The notes: a model not told the origin generated them from the sequence alone. Positions 18,554 to 27,428 are shown, counted from the first letter of the stretch. The stretch: DNA of 64,000 bases from Pseudomonas sp. CHM02 (GCF_000612585.1 NZ_JFCA01000014.1:62001-126000); one strand, 5' to 3'. Numbers and translations are program-made.

Positions 18554-18841
18554 ATGTCATCGATCAAACCCGAGATCGTTATCACCTATTGCACCCAGTG
18601 TCAGTGGTTGCTGCGCGCGGCGTGGCTGGCGCAGGAATTGTTGAGCACCTTCGCCGATGACCTGGGCAAGGTGTCGCTGGTGCCGGCTACCGGTGGTGCG
18701 TTCAGCATTACCTGCGATGGCGTGCAGATCTGGGAGCGCAAGGCCGATGGTGGTTTCCCCGAAGCCAAGGTGCTCAAGCAGCGTGTGCGTGACCAGATCG
18801 ACCCGCAACGTGACCTGGGGCACAACGACCGGACGCAGTGA
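18554..18841 (+). CDS. SelT/SelW/SelH-family thioredoxin-like protein
   Basis: This is a 95-residue Rdx-family protein with a Cys13-Thr-Gln-Cys16 redox motif (YCTQCQWLLRAAWLAQELL) in the position of the CxxU/CxxC site of selenoprotein W. The later GGAFSITCDGVQIWERKADGGFPEAKVLKQRVRDQI block is also typical. It uses Cys, not selenocysteine. Bacterial members are presumed thiol oxidoreductases of unknown substrate. It is divergent from plpD, with 81 bases between starts. Confidence 0.9.
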   Translation: MSSIKPEIVITYCTQCQWLLRAAWLAQELLSTFADDLGKVSLVPATGGAFSITCDGVQIWERKADGGFPEAKVLKQRVRDQIDPQRDLGHNDRTQ

Positions 18842-18882
18842 ACAGCCACCGCCGTAGGCAGGCGGTGACTGTGCAGGGGGCG

Positions 18883-19164
18883 TTATTTGGCGGCCATTTT
18901 TTGCTTGATGAAGCCAACCACCCAAGTCAGCACCAGCCCGCCGACGCCACCGCCGACAATGTTGCTGCCGACTGCCGCCACATCCAGCGCTTCGCTGCCG
19001 GAGGTGCCCGTCAGTGCCGCGACGACCTGGCCCAGCACCAGTCCGCCGACACCGCCGATCACGGTATTGAGCCAGGTTCCAAGACTTTGCCTGGTCATCC
19101 CGGCAATGTTGCCGCCGACGGCGCCGCTGATGATCTGCACCAACAGATTGATGAGCATTTCCAT
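18883..19164 (-). CDS. Glycine-rich small membrane protein
   Basis: This is a 93-residue hydrophobic protein with many small residues and GxxxG spacing (ISGAVGGNIAG, VIGGVGGLVLGQVV, NIVGGGVGGLVLTWVVGFIKQKM). The two halves repeat a similar GGVGGLVL motif, suggesting an internal duplication of glycine-zipper helices. The ATG at 19164 has a GGGAG ribosome site. No characterised family is recognised; a membrane-associated or pore-like role is only a guess. Confidence 0.65.
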   Translation of the reverse strand: MEMLINLLVQIISGAVGGNIAGMTRQSLGTWLNTVIGGVGGLVLGQVVAALTGTSGSEALDVAAVGSNIVGGGVGGLVLTWVVGFIKQKMAAK

Positions 19165-19295
19165 GGTAAAGCTCCCGCATTACGTTGAGGTTTTGACCAC
19201 TCGCATGCAGCAACTTCAAGAATACCCAGGCTGTCGTCGAGGTGTCGGTTATCCGTTGAACGACTTCAGGCTGTTGCGGACGTTTAAAGTATAGA

Positions 19296-20180
19296 TCAGG
19301 CCGTTGCAGTGGGTTGTTTGGCCTGGCTGGCGCCGCCCATCAAGCCGGACAGCACAATGGCGACAATGATCAGCGCGCCGCCCAGCAGCATGCGCAGCGT
19401 GGGGGTTTCGGCAAACAGCAGCCAGGCCACGGTGATGCCGTAGACCGGCTCCATGGCAAACACCACCGAGGCGGTGCGCGCCTTGATCACTGCGAGGCTG
19501 GCGACAAACAGGCTGTGGGCCAGGCCGGTGCAGAAGATGCCCAGCAAGCCGATCCACAGCCAGTCGATCGTCCTGACTTGCGACAGCCCTGGTGCCGCCA
19601 CGGGCAACAGGCACAACGCGACCACCACGTTCTGGCACAGCGCCGCCTGCACCGCCGGGATGCGTCCGGAGCTGGCGCGATTGTTCAGCGACAACAGGGA
19701 AAACAGCAGCCCCGAGGCGATGCCCCAGAGCAACCCGCCGGTGGCTTCGCTAGCGAGGTTGAAGTCTGGGGTGACCAGCACCAGGCCGACGCTGACCAGC
19801 GCCACCAGCAGCACTTCGTTGGCGCGGATGCGCTCGCGGAAAATCAGCCCTTCGAGGATCACGGTAAAGGCCGGGAATGCGGTGAAGCCCAAGGTCGCGA
19901 CGGCCACGCCGGCGACTTTCACGGCAATAAAGAAGGTCACCCAATGCGCTGCCAGCAACACGCCGCTGACCAGCAGCCGGCGCCAGTCGCGCAGCTCGAG
20001 TTTTTTCCAGGCGGTGTTGCTGGCAAACCGGGCAAACACCGCCAGGGCCATCACGGCAAACACGGCTCGACCAAACACAATGATGGCCGGCGACGCGGCC
20101 GCCAGTTTGCCGAAAACACCAGTAAGGCCAAACATCAATGCGCCGATATGCAGGGCGCCGAGGGCTGAGCGGGGAGTCAT
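19296..20180 (-). CDS. EamA/DMT-family transporter
   Basis: This is a 294-residue protein with ten hydrophobic helices in two EamA repeats (about 8-138 and 150-280). The second-repeat signature LAHSLFVASLAVIKARTASVVFAMEPVYGITVAWLLFAETPTLRMLLGGALIIVAIVLSG is typical. Members export small metabolites such as amino acids. The AraC regulator just upstream on the same strand ends 96 bases before this start and might control it. The substrate is unknown. Confidence 0.9.
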   Translation of the reverse strand: MTPRSALGALHIGALMFGLTGVFGKLAAASPAIIVFGRAVFAVMALAVFARFASNTAWKKLELRDWRRLLVSGVLLAAHWVTFFIAVKVAGVAVATLGFTAFPAFTVILEGLIFRERIRANEVLLVALVSVGLVLVTPDFNLASEATGGLLWGIASGLLFSLLSLNNRASSGRIPAVQAALCQNVVVALCLLPVAAPGLSQVRTIDWLWIGLLGIFCTGLAHSLFVASLAVIKARTASVVFAMEPVYGITVAWLLFAETPTLRMLLGGALIIVAIVLSGLMGGASQAKQPTATA

Positions 20181-20276
20181 TGCGGTCCTTGAGTCAGGCG
20201 GGCGACAGAAGCGCAGTCTAGTGGGGCAGCCGTGCAGGCGTCTGTCGTCTGGCTCGCGATTTTTGTCGCCAGGCTC

Positions 20277-21029
20277 TTACTGTGCGTTACGCCGCAATGC
20301 GCCCGGCGAGGCGCCAAACTCACGCAGCATCGCGGCGGCGAAGGCACTTTGCGAGGTATAGCCGACGCGATCGGCGATTTCACCAATGGGCAGCGGCGTT
20401 TTGCGCAGCAACTCCAGGGCCATTTGCAGGCGGCGACTGCGGATGTAGTCCATCGGCGTTTGCCCGCATTCCGCCATGAAGCGTGCATGCAGGCGCGCTA
20501 CCGACAGGTCGGCGATACGTGCCAGGTCTGCCACTTGCAACGGATGTGCGACGTGGCGCTCGATATGCGCATTGAATGCCGCATACGGCAGGCGTCGGCC
20601 CGGCAGCGGTTGGGCCATTGGATGATTGAGGCTGGCCAGCAACAGCACTGCGCCTTGCTGGGCGATCAGCGGGTCACCTATCGGGCTGTGCGCCAGCCAT
20701 TGCACCAGCTGGCTTTGCCGCACGTCCAGGGTCAGCCGCGCGGGTTGGTCGAGCAGGCGGCGACTGGCGTCGGCGTGCTCGCCCAACGATTGCAGCACCC
20801 AGTGCTCGGTGGGCACATCCAGCACCAGGCAGCGGCTGCCATCGCGACTGCCGCACGCGTGGTGGGCAGAGAAGGGCAGCACCATCACGCTGCTTTCGCG
20901 CACTTGGCTGCCGCGCCCATCGACTTCCAGGTCCAGGTGCCCGGACAGGCCGAACACCAACTGCGCATGGTCATGGCTGTGGGCGAGCGGCGCTTCGATG
21001 TAGTGGCGTAGCGTGAGAGTGGGGCTCAT
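20277..21029 (-). CDS. AraC-family transcriptional regulator
   Basis: This is a 250-residue regulator with an N-terminal cupin-like AraC ligand domain (HSHDHAQLVFGLSGHLDLEVDGRGSQV) and a C-terminal pair of helix-turn-helix motifs. These are VADLARIADLSVARLHARFMAECGQTPMDYIRSRRLQMALELL and IGEIADRVGYTSQSAFAAAMLREFGASPGALR. The second matches the AraC signature. The ATG has an AGGAGA site. It is codirectional with the DMT transporter, a common regulator-exporter pair. Confidence 0.9.
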   Translation of the reverse strand: MSPTLTLRHYIEAPLAHSHDHAQLVFGLSGHLDLEVDGRGSQVRESSVMVLPFSAHHACGSRDGSRCLVLDVPTEHWVLQSLGEHADASRRLLDQPARLTLDVRQSQLVQWLAHSPIGDPLIAQQGAVLLLASLNHPMAQPLPGRRLPYAAFNAHIERHVAHPLQVADLARIADLSVARLHARFMAECGQTPMDYIRSRRLQMALELLRKTPLPIGEIADRVGYTSQSAFAAAMLREFGASPGALRRNAQ

Positions 21030-21165
21030 CGCGGTCTCCTGGGTTGCTGGCGCCAGTCTACAACGCTTCGTGGCGGGCGGGCGCTGTCATCAGACTGACG
21101 CACAGTTGTCATGGGCTATTAATCGCGCTGGCGCAAGCTCGCGAAAACACCGTCGAGGGACGCCC

Positions 21166-21975
21166 ATGACCAGTGCCGAGTTCACCAAGCCCAGCCGCAA
21201 ACAACGGGTTCGTACCCTGTGGATTTCCGATGTGCACCTGGGCACCCGGGATTGCCAGGCCGAACATTTGTCGCAATTCCTCAAGGGCTACCACGCCGAT
21301 AAGGTCTACCTGGTCGGCGACATCATCGACGGTTGGAAATTGCGTGGTGGCATGTATTGGCCCCAGGCCCACACCAACGTGATCCGCCGCCTGCTGACCA
21401 TGGCCAAGCGCGGCACGGAGGTGATCTACGTCACCGGCAACCACGACGAATTCCTGCGCCGCTATTCCAAGCTGATCCTAGGCAATATCCAACTGGTGGA
21501 CGAGGCCGTGCATGTGACCGCCGATGGCCGGCACCTGTTGGTGATCCACGGCGATCAGTTCGACGTGATCACCCGCTATCACCGCTGGCTGGCGTTCCTT
21601 GGCGACTCGGCCTACGAGTTCACCCTCACGCTGAACCGCTGGCTGAACCATTGGCGTGCGCGCTATGGCTATGGTTATTGGTCGCTGTCGGCGTACCTCA
21701 AACACAAGGTCAAGACGGCAGTGAACTTCATCAGTGATTTCGAAGAAGCCATCGCCCATGAAGTGACCAAGCGCGAGCTGCACGGTGTGGTCTGCGGGCA
21801 TATCCACCACGCGGAGATTCGCAAGGTGGGCGAGGTGGATTACCTCAACTGCGGGGATTGGGTGGAGTCGTGCACGGCGTTGATCGAGCACTGGGATGGG
21901 AGCATCGAGTTGTATCGGTTGGCGGATGCGCAGGCAAAAGAGGCGCAGCTGAAAGCTGAGATGGTCGCAGGCTGA
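21166..21975 (+). CDS. LpxH-like UDP-2,3-diacylglucosamine diphosphatase family phosphoesterase
   Basis: This is a 269-residue calcineurin-type metallophosphoesterase. Metal-ligand motifs in order are SDVHLGT, GDIIDGW, GNHDEF, HGDQFD and GHIHHAEI. It is longer than E. coli LpxH (240) and closer to the LpxH2-like group, which may act on lipid A precursors or related pyrophosphates. The start at 21166 has a GAGGGA site; the frame stays open to 21013 but without support. A nearly perfect REP follows. Confidence 0.85.
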   Translation: MTSAEFTKPSRKQRVRTLWISDVHLGTRDCQAEHLSQFLKGYHADKVYLVGDIIDGWKLRGGMYWPQAHTNVIRRLLTMAKRGTEVIYVTGNHDEFLRRYSKLILGNIQLVDEAVHVTADGRHLLVIHGDQFDVITRYHRWLAFLGDSAYEFTLTLNRWLNHWRARYGYGYWSLSAYLKHKVKTAVNFISDFEEAIAHEVTKRELHGVVCGHIHHAEIRKVGEVDYLNCGDWVESCTALIEHWDGSIELYRLADAQAKEAQLKAEMVAG

Positions 21976-21988
21976 AGTACAACCTCCC

Positions 21989-22056
21989 TGTAGGAGCCCG
22001 GCTTGCCGGCGATGGCGTGCTCGAGACCGCCATCGCCGGCAAGCCGGGCTCCTACA
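21989..22056. repeat. REP with perfect 29-bp arms
   Basis: TGTAGGAGCCCGGCTTGCCG begins a 29-base arm repeated exactly, inverted, after a 10-base loop. It lies between the convergent phosphoesterase and phhC. It would form a very stable hairpin. Confidence 0.9.
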
Positions 22057-22066
22057 AGGTGAGGTG

Positions 22067-23263
22067 TCAGTCGCGGCAAACGTCGGCGATGGCTTCAGCA
22101 AGCAATGTCAGCCGTGTCGCATCGATGCCGGCCACGTTAGCCCGCCCGGAGCTCACCATATAAACGCTGTGCTTCTCGCGCAGTTGCTTCACCTGTTCGG
22201 CACTCAAGCCCGTATAGGAAAACATCCCACGCTGCGCCCCAATGTGCGCAAACCGCTCCGACAAACCATGGGGCGCCAACGCCTCCACCAGCCCGGAACG
22301 CAGGTGTGCAATGCGCGAGCGCATGGCTTCGACCTCGTCGCTCCAGCGTTTTTTCAGCTCGGCATCACCCAGGATCGTCGCCACCACCGCCGCACCGTGA
22401 TCCGGCGGCGTCGACCACAGGTTGCGCGCTGTGTTAGCCAACTGGCTGCGCACATCCGTGAGCTTCTCGGCATCCGCCGCGCACACGATCAATGCGCCGA
22501 CACGGTCGCTGTACAGGCCGAAGTTCTTCGAGCAGGAGCTGGTCACCAGCACTTCCGGCAGCTCGGCCGCAAACAGCCGCACCGCCCAGGCGTCCTGCTC
22601 CAGGCCGTCGCCAAAACCCTGGTAAGCGAAGTCGATCAGCGGCAGAAGCTGGCGCTCGCGCACGATCTGCAGCACCTGGCGCCAGTCATCCTGGGACAGG
22701 TCGAAACCGGTCGGGTTGTGGCAGCAGGCGTGCAGCAGCACGACATCGCCCTTGGGCACGCTGGACAGGGTGGTGAGCATCGCCGCCACGTCCAGACGAT
22801 TGTCAGCGCCCACGTACGGGTAATGGCTGACCGGGATCCCGGCCTTGGCGAAGATGGTTTCGTGGATCGGCCAGGTCGGGTTGCTCAGCCAGACGCCACG
22901 GCCCGGCAGGTTGTGCGCGATGAAATCGGCGCTCAGGCGCAGGGCGCCGGTGCCGCCTGGGGTCTGGGTGGCGCCGGCACGGCGTTCGCGGATCAGCGCG
23001 GAGTCCGCGCCGAGTACCAGCTCGCTGATCAGTTGGCCGAACGCGGCGTTGCCGTGGCCGCCGATGTAGGTCTTGGTGGTTTGCGTGTCCACCAGGCGTT
23101 GCTCGGCCAGCTTCACCGAGTGTGGAATCGGCGTCAGGCCCTGGTCATCCTTGTAGACGCCCACGCCCAAGTCGAATTTGTTCGGGTTGGCGTCCTGGGC
23201 ATACAGGTCCATCAGCCCGAGGATCGGGTCGCCGGGCACGCGGCCAATGGCATCGAAATGCAT
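22067..23263 (-). CDS. phhC: Aromatic amino acid aminotransferase PhhC
   Basis: This is a 398-residue class I PLP aminotransferase of the AspC/TyrB group, beginning [42 protein letters not shown]. The PLP lysine lies in TSSCSKNFGLYSDRVGAL and the Arg substrate-binding region near the end (SSGRANVAG). It transaminates tyrosine and phenylalanine. Its ATG shares one base with the phhB stop (TAATG), so it is translationally coupled in the phhABC operon for phenylalanine catabolism. Confidence 0.93.
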   Translation of the reverse strand: MHFDAIGRVPGDPILGLMDLYAQDANPNKFDLGVGVYKDDQGLTPIPHSVKLAEQRLVDTQTTKTYIGGHGNAAFGQLISELVLGADSALIRERRAGATQTPGGTGALRLSADFIAHNLPGRGVWLSNPTWPIHETIFAKAGIPVSHYPYVGADNRLDVAAMLTTLSSVPKGDVVLLHACCHNPTGFDLSQDDWRQVLQIVRERQLLPLIDFAYQGFGDGLEQDAWAVRLFAAELPEVLVTSSCSKNFGLYSDRVGALIVCAADAEKLTDVRSQLANTARNLWSTPPDHGAAVVATILGDAELKKRWSDEVEAMRSRIAHLRSGLVEALAPHGLSERFAHIGAQRGMFSYTGLSAEQVKQLREKHSVYMVSSGRANVAGIDATRLTLLAEAIADVCRD

Positions 23264-23619
23264 TACTTGCGGCCCTCGGCGTCCTTGGCCACTTCGTCGG
23301 TGCGCGCGGCCATGATGAAGTCGTTGCGGTGCAGGCCCTTGATGGAGTGACTCCACCAGGTCACGGTGACCTTGCCCCACTCGGTCAGCAGGCCAGGGTG
23401 ATGGCCCTCGGCTTCGGAGATGTCACCCATGGCGTTGGTGAAGGCCAGGGCGAATTTGAAGTTCTTGAACAGGAAAACCTTTTCCAGCTGCATCACGCCG
23501 TCGCGGACTTCGATGTTCCAGTCGGGGATTTGCTTGAGCAGCACCGGCAATTCTTCATCGCTGACTTGCGGGGCATCGGCGCGGCAGGCTTCGCAGTGGG
23601 CTTGGTTCAAGGTGGTCAT
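23263..23619 (-). CDS. phhB: Pterin-4a-carbinolamine dehydratase PhhB
   Basis: This is a 118-residue enzyme that dehydrates 4a-hydroxytetrahydrobiopterin made by PhhA, recycling the cofactor. The catalytic motif [28 protein letters not shown] carries the paired His and the later His-Asp region. It lies between phhA and phhC, overlapping the phhC start, and has an AGGACAC ribosome site. Confidence 0.95.
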   Translation of the reverse strand: MTTLNQAHCEACRADAPQVSDEELPVLLKQIPDWNIEVRDGVMQLEKVFLFKNFKFALAFTNAMGDISEAEGHHPGLLTEWGKVTVTWWSHSIKGLHRNDFIMAARTDEVAKDAEGRK

Positions 23620-23716
23620 GGGGGTGTCCTGAATTCGAATGTTTGAAGGTCAGTAGCGTCACCCTAAAGCAACGCGTGGCCAGGGAACAGACTCACCTGG
23701 CCTCAAGATGTAAGGT

Positions 23717-24508
23717 TCAAGCCGCTTTAGGCTTGGGCGGAAACTTTGGAGCATGAAGACCCAACTGCATACCGCGCTCGACCATGCCCATGATGTCTTC
23801 CTGCGCCACTTCGAACAGGCGCTTCAGGTTGGGCAGCACGAAGTACAGCGGTTGCAGGATGTCGATGCGATACGGTGTACGCATCGCCTCCAGCGGGTCG
23901 AACACCTGGTGCTCGGGCTCGGACGACAGGCTGTACACCGTCTCCTTGGGCGACGACAGGATGCCGCCACCATAGATGCGTCGACCTTCGGGGGTGTCCA
24001 CCAGGCCGAACTCGATGGTCATCCAGTACAGGCGCGCCAGGTATACCCGTTGCTCCTTGGTGGCCGCCAGGCCGAGCTTGCCGTAGGTATGAGTGAATTC
24101 GGCGAACCAGGGGTTGGTCAGCAGCGGGCAGTGACCGAAGAGCTCGTGGAAAATATCCGGCTCTTGCAGGTAGTCCAGTTCTTCGCGGGTACGGATAAAC
24201 GTCGCTACCGGGAACTGCTTGTTGGCGAGCAATTCGAAAAAAGTCTGGAAGGGGATCAGCGCCGGCACGCGGGCGACTTGCCATCCCGTGGTTTCGGCCA
24301 GCACTTTATTGATTTCGCCCAGTTGCGGAATCCGGTCCATGGGCAGGCCGAGCTTGTCGATGCCGTCCAGGTATTCCTGGCAGGCGCGACCCTCGATCAC
24401 TTTCAACTGGCGAGTGATCAGGGTGTTCCACACCGCGTGTTCTTCCGGCGGGTAGTGGATAAAACCTTGCGCGTCGGGCTCGCGGGCCACGTACTGCGTC
24501 TGCTTCAT
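23717..24508 (-). CDS. phhA: Phenylalanine-4-hydroxylase PhhA
   Basis: This is a 263-residue monooxygenase converting phenylalanine to tyrosine with a pterin cofactor, O2 and non-haem iron. The Fe ligands are the two His in EPDIFHELFGHCPLL and the Glu in YWMTIEFGLVDTPEGRRIYGGGILSS. It has no N-terminal regulatory ACT domain, as normal in bacteria. It heads the phhABC operon, divergent from phhR, with a CAGGAGAG ribosome site and a TyrR-like box in the intergenic region. Confidence 0.96.
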   Translation of the reverse strand: MKQTQYVAREPDAQGFIHYPPEEHAVWNTLITRQLKVIEGRACQEYLDGIDKLGLPMDRIPQLGEINKVLAETTGWQVARVPALIPFQTFFELLANKQFPVATFIRTREELDYLQEPDIFHELFGHCPLLTNPWFAEFTHTYGKLGLAATKEQRVYLARLYWMTIEFGLVDTPEGRRIYGGGILSSPKETVYSLSSEPEHQVFDPLEAMRTPYRIDILQPLYFVLPNLKRLFEVAQEDIMGMVERGMQLGLHAPKFPPKPKAA

Positions 24509-24627
24509 ACGGCTCTCCTGCTAGGCATTCATTCTTGTTATGTCCTGCGATGAGCCTATTGATAACCCGCGCGCAGCCGGATTCCATCGGTTTAAACCGC
24601 CTTCAAGTAGGAAAAGTTACCGCTTTT

Positions 24628-24645
24628 CGTAAAATATTCGTTACG
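24628..24645. promoter_or_regulatory. TyrR/PhhR-box-like site between phhA and phhR
   Basis: CGTAAA-ATATTC-GTTACG resembles the TyrR-family box TGTAAA-N6-TTTACA, with 9 of 12 fixed positions matching. It lies in the 257-base gap, 120 bases upstream of phhA and 121 bases upstream of phhR, so it could serve both. Function is inferred. Confidence 0.5.
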
Positions 24646-24765
24646 CTTGTGGGCGTGACCGCTGCATTGGGCTGGGAAAGTCGCCTTGGCTGTCACATAA
24701 TCTTGACGACTATCTGCGCCCAGTAGCAAAAATACGCGGCGCCTACCCACTTTTCGGGCCTTTTC

Positions 24766-26328
24766 ATGCGTATCAAAGTGCACTGCCAGAACCGCATCGG
24801 CATCCTGCGGGACATCCTCAACCTGCTGGTGGAGTACGGCGTCAACGTCGCCAAGGGCGAGGTGGGCGGTGAGCATGGCAACGCCATTTATCTGTACTGC
24901 CCCAATCTGGTGAACATGCAGTTCCAGGCGCTGCGCCCGCAATTCGAGGCGATTGCCGGGGTGTTCGGGGTCAAAAGGGTAGGGCTGATGCCCAGCGAAC
25001 GGCGGCACATGGAGCTCAATGCGCTGCTCGGTGCCCTGGAGTTTCCGGTGTTGTCGATCGACATGGGCGGTTCCATCGTCGCCGCCAACCGTGCGGCGGC
25101 GCAGTTGCTCGGGGTGCGGGTGGACGAGGTGCCGGGGATTCCGTTGTCGCGCTACGCCGAGGACTTCGACTTGCCGGAGCTGGTGCGTGCGAGCAAATCG
25201 CGGATCAATGGCCTGCGGGTCAAGGTCAAGGGTGACGTGTTCCTGGCGGACATCGCGCCGCTGCAATCGTCCGAACATGATGACAGCGAGGCCATGGCCG
25301 GCGCCGTGTTGACCCTGCACCGTGCGGACCGTGTCGGCGAACGTATCTACAACGTGCGCAAGCAGGAACTGCGCGGCTTTGACAGCATTTTCCAAAGCTC
25401 CAGAGTCATGGCCGCTGTGGTGCGCGAGGCCCGGCGCATGGCGCCGCTGGACGCGCCTCTATTAATAGAAGGCGAAACCGGCACCGGCAAGGAGCTGCTG
25501 GCCCGCGCCTGTCACCTGGCCAGCCCGCGTGGGCAGTCGCCGCTGATGGCGCTCAACTGCGCCGGCCTGCCCGAGTCGATGGCCGAGACTGAACTGTTCG
25601 GCTACGGGCCCGGTGCCTTCGAAGGTGCACGGGCCGAAGGCAAACTGGGGCTGCTGGAACTGACGGCGGGCGGTACGTTGTTTCTCGATGGGGTCGGGGA
25701 GATGAGCGCGCGCTTGCAGGTGAAACTTCTGCGCTTCCTGCAGGACGGCTGCTTTCGCCGCGTCGGCAGTGATGAAGAGGTGTACCTGGATGTGCGCGTG
25801 ATCTGCGCCACCCAGGTGGACTTGTCCGAGCTGTGCGCCCGTGGCGAGTTCCGCCAGGACCTCTACCACCGTCTCAACGTGCTGTCCCTGCATATCCCGC
25901 CGCTGCGCGAATGCCTTGACGGCCTGGCGCCACTGGTCGAGCACTTTCTTGACCAGGCCAGCCGGCAGATCGGCTGCCCGCTGCCCAAGCTGGCCCCTGC
26001 CGCAATGGATCGCCTGAGCCACTATCACTGGCCGGGCAACGTGCGGCAGTTGGAAAACGTGCTGTTCCAGGCGGTGTCGTTGTGCGACGGCGGCACGGTC
26101 AAGGCCGAGCATATTCGCTTGCCTGATTATGGCGTGCGTCAGCCGCTTGGCGATTTTTCCCTGGACGGTGGGCTGGAAGACATCGTCGGGCGGTTCGAGA
26201 AGGCGGTGTTGGAAGCCTTGTACGCTGAGCATTCCAGCAGCCGGCAGTTGGGTAAGCGACTGGGGGTATCCCACACCACTATCGCCAATAAATTGCGCGA
26301 TTACGAGATCCTGAAGACCGGCAAGTAA
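24766..26328 (+). CDS. phhR: PhhR, TyrR-family aromatic amino acid regulator
   Basis: This is a 520-residue activator of phenylalanine and tyrosine catabolism. The N-terminal ACT domain (MRIKVHCQNRIGILRDILNLLVEYGVNV) is followed by a PAS domain (about 80-190), and an AAA+ domain from about 205 with Walker A GETGTGKELLAR. At 283-288 the usual sigma-54 contact loop GAFTGA is GAFEGA. A Fis-type HTH lies at the end (SSRQLGKRLGVSHTTIANKLRDY). It is divergent from the phhABC operon. In P. putida PhhR is known to work with sigma-70, consistent with the altered loop. Confidence 0.93.
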   Translation: MRIKVHCQNRIGILRDILNLLVEYGVNVAKGEVGGEHGNAIYLYCPNLVNMQFQALRPQFEAIAGVFGVKRVGLMPSERRHMELNALLGALEFPVLSIDMGGSIVAANRAAAQLLGVRVDEVPGIPLSRYAEDFDLPELVRASKSRINGLRVKVKGDVFLADIAPLQSSEHDDSEAMAGAVLTLHRADRVGERIYNVRKQELRGFDSIFQSSRVMAAVVREARRMAPLDAPLLIEGETGTGKELLARACHLASPRGQSPLMALNCAGLPESMAETELFGYGPGAFEGARAEGKLGLLELTAGGTLFLDGVGEMSARLQVKLLRFLQDGCFRRVGSDEEVYLDVRVICATQVDLSELCARGEFRQDLYHRLNVLSLHIPPLRECLDGLAPLVEHFLDQASRQIGCPLPKLAPAAMDRLSHYHWPGNVRQLENVLFQAVSLCDGGTVKAEHIRLPDYGVRQPLGDFSLDGGLEDIVGRFEKAVLEALYAEHSSSRQLGKRLGVSHTTIANKLRDYEILKTGK

Positions 26329-26354
26329 CCTACCGGGTTCAACGGGGTTAACAC

Positions 26355-26473
26355 TGTGGGCGGGCTCGCTGTGGTGAGTGGGGTCCCCCGACGGGTTCGC
26401 GGCTGAGCTATGAGGGCTGCTTCGCAGCCCAGCGCAGGGCAAGCCTGCTCACCACAGCAAGCCCGCGCCCACA
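26355..26473. repeat. REP inverted pair (TGTGGGCGGGCT type)
   Basis: TGTGGGCGGGCTCGCTGTGG reads outward, and its complement (ending in GCGCCCACA) lies about 75 bases on. A small dyad of GCTGCTTCGCAGC type lies within the loop. Confidence 0.8.
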
Positions 26474-26614
26474 TTGGATCTTCGTCGTTTTCCAGACATG
26501 TGTTTGCCGCAGGCGGCAGTAGTCCGCCGTTTTTTCGACTCGCGCTCAACCCTGAAATCTTCACCCCACGCCGCAAACCCCCGCCCCGCCTGCACTTCTC
26601 GCACTTTTCAAAAG

Positions 26615-26632
26615 TTGGTTCGCAAATTGCTT
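26615..26632 (+). promoter_or_regulatory. Sigma-54 promoter of flgFGHIJKL
   Basis: TTGGTTCGCAAATTGCTT has the invariant GG and GC dinucleotides with exactly 10 bases between them (GG-N10-GC). It lies 56 bases before the flgF start codon. In P. aeruginosa the flgFGHIJKL operon is a FleR/RpoN-dependent class III operon, which agrees. Confidence 0.7.
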
Positions 26633-26687
26633 AAGCCTCATCAGTACAGCGGTGGGCGGCAAGCGTCCGTCAGAAAGAGGAAAGAGC

Positions 26688-27428
26688 GTGGACAAGTACC
26701 TTTATGTGGCAATGACCGGCGCCAGCCAGAATGCTCTGGCGCAGAAGGCCCATGCCAACAACCTGGCGAACATCTCCACCAACGGTTTCCAACGTGACCT
26801 GGAGCAGGCACGTTCGATGCCGGTGTTCGGTGACAGCTTTCCGGCGCGGGCGTTTGCCATGACCGAACGCCCAGCCACCGACTTCAGCCCTGGCGCCATG
26901 ATCGAGACCGGTCGTGACCTGGACGTGGCTATCAACGGCAATGGCTGGATGGCCGTGCAGACCCCGGACGGCAGCGAAGCCTACGTGCGCAGCGCCAGCA
27001 TGAATGTCGATGCATTGGGCGTGCTGCGGGCCGGCAACGGCATGCCGATCATGGGCAACGGTGGCCCGATTGCCGTGCCGCCGCAGCAGAAAATCGAAGT
27101 CGGTTCCGACGGCACCATCAGCATCCGCGCCATGGGCGAAGGCCCGCGGGTGATGGCTGAAGTGGACCGCATCAAGCTGGTCCAGCCAGACCTGAAGAAC
27201 ATGAACAAAGGTTTGGACGGCACCATCCACACCAAGGATGGCCAGCCGGCCCAGGCCGACGCGAACGTGACGCTGACCTCGGGTTTCCTGCAGGCGAGCA
27301 ACGTCAATGCCGTGGAAGAAATGACCGCGGTGCTGGCGCTTTCCAAGCAATTCGAGCTGCACATCAAGATGATGAACAGCGCCAAGGAAGACGACCAGGC
27401 CATGACGCGCGTCATGCAGATGAGCTGA
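26688..27428 (+). CDS. flgF: Flagellar proximal rod protein FlgF
   Basis: This 246-residue rod subunit belongs to the axial protein family. The N-terminal block (GASQNALAQKAHANNLANISTNGFQRDLEQ) and the C-terminal block (GFLQASNVNAVEEMTAVLALSKQFELHIKMM) form the conserved coiled termini. The GTG at 26688 is chosen because it follows AGAGGAAAGAG and gives VDKYLYVAMTGA, the expected start; an in-frame start at 26652 has no support. It is first in the operon. The early rod/hook genes flgBCDE are not adjacent. Confidence 0.95.
   Translation: MDKYLYVAMTGASQNALAQKAHANNLANISTNGFQRDLEQARSMPVFGDSFPARAFAMTERPATDFSPGAMIETGRDLDVAINGNGWMAVQTPDGSEAYVRSASMNVDALGVLRAGNGMPIMGNGGPIAVPPQQKIEVGSDGTISIRAMGEGPRVMAEVDRIKLVQPDLKNMNKGLDGTIHTKDGQPAQADANVTLTSGFLQASNVNAVEEMTAVLALSKQFELHIKMMNSAKEDDQAMTRVMQMS

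Larger units (their letters stand above)
26329..26687. other. 359-bp gap: REP pair and flgF promoter region
   Basis: After phhR comes a REP inverted pair (26355-26473), then about 140 bases without features, then a sigma-54 type element (26615-26632) and the flgF ribosome site. It marks the left border of the flagellar locus. Confidence 0.7.
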
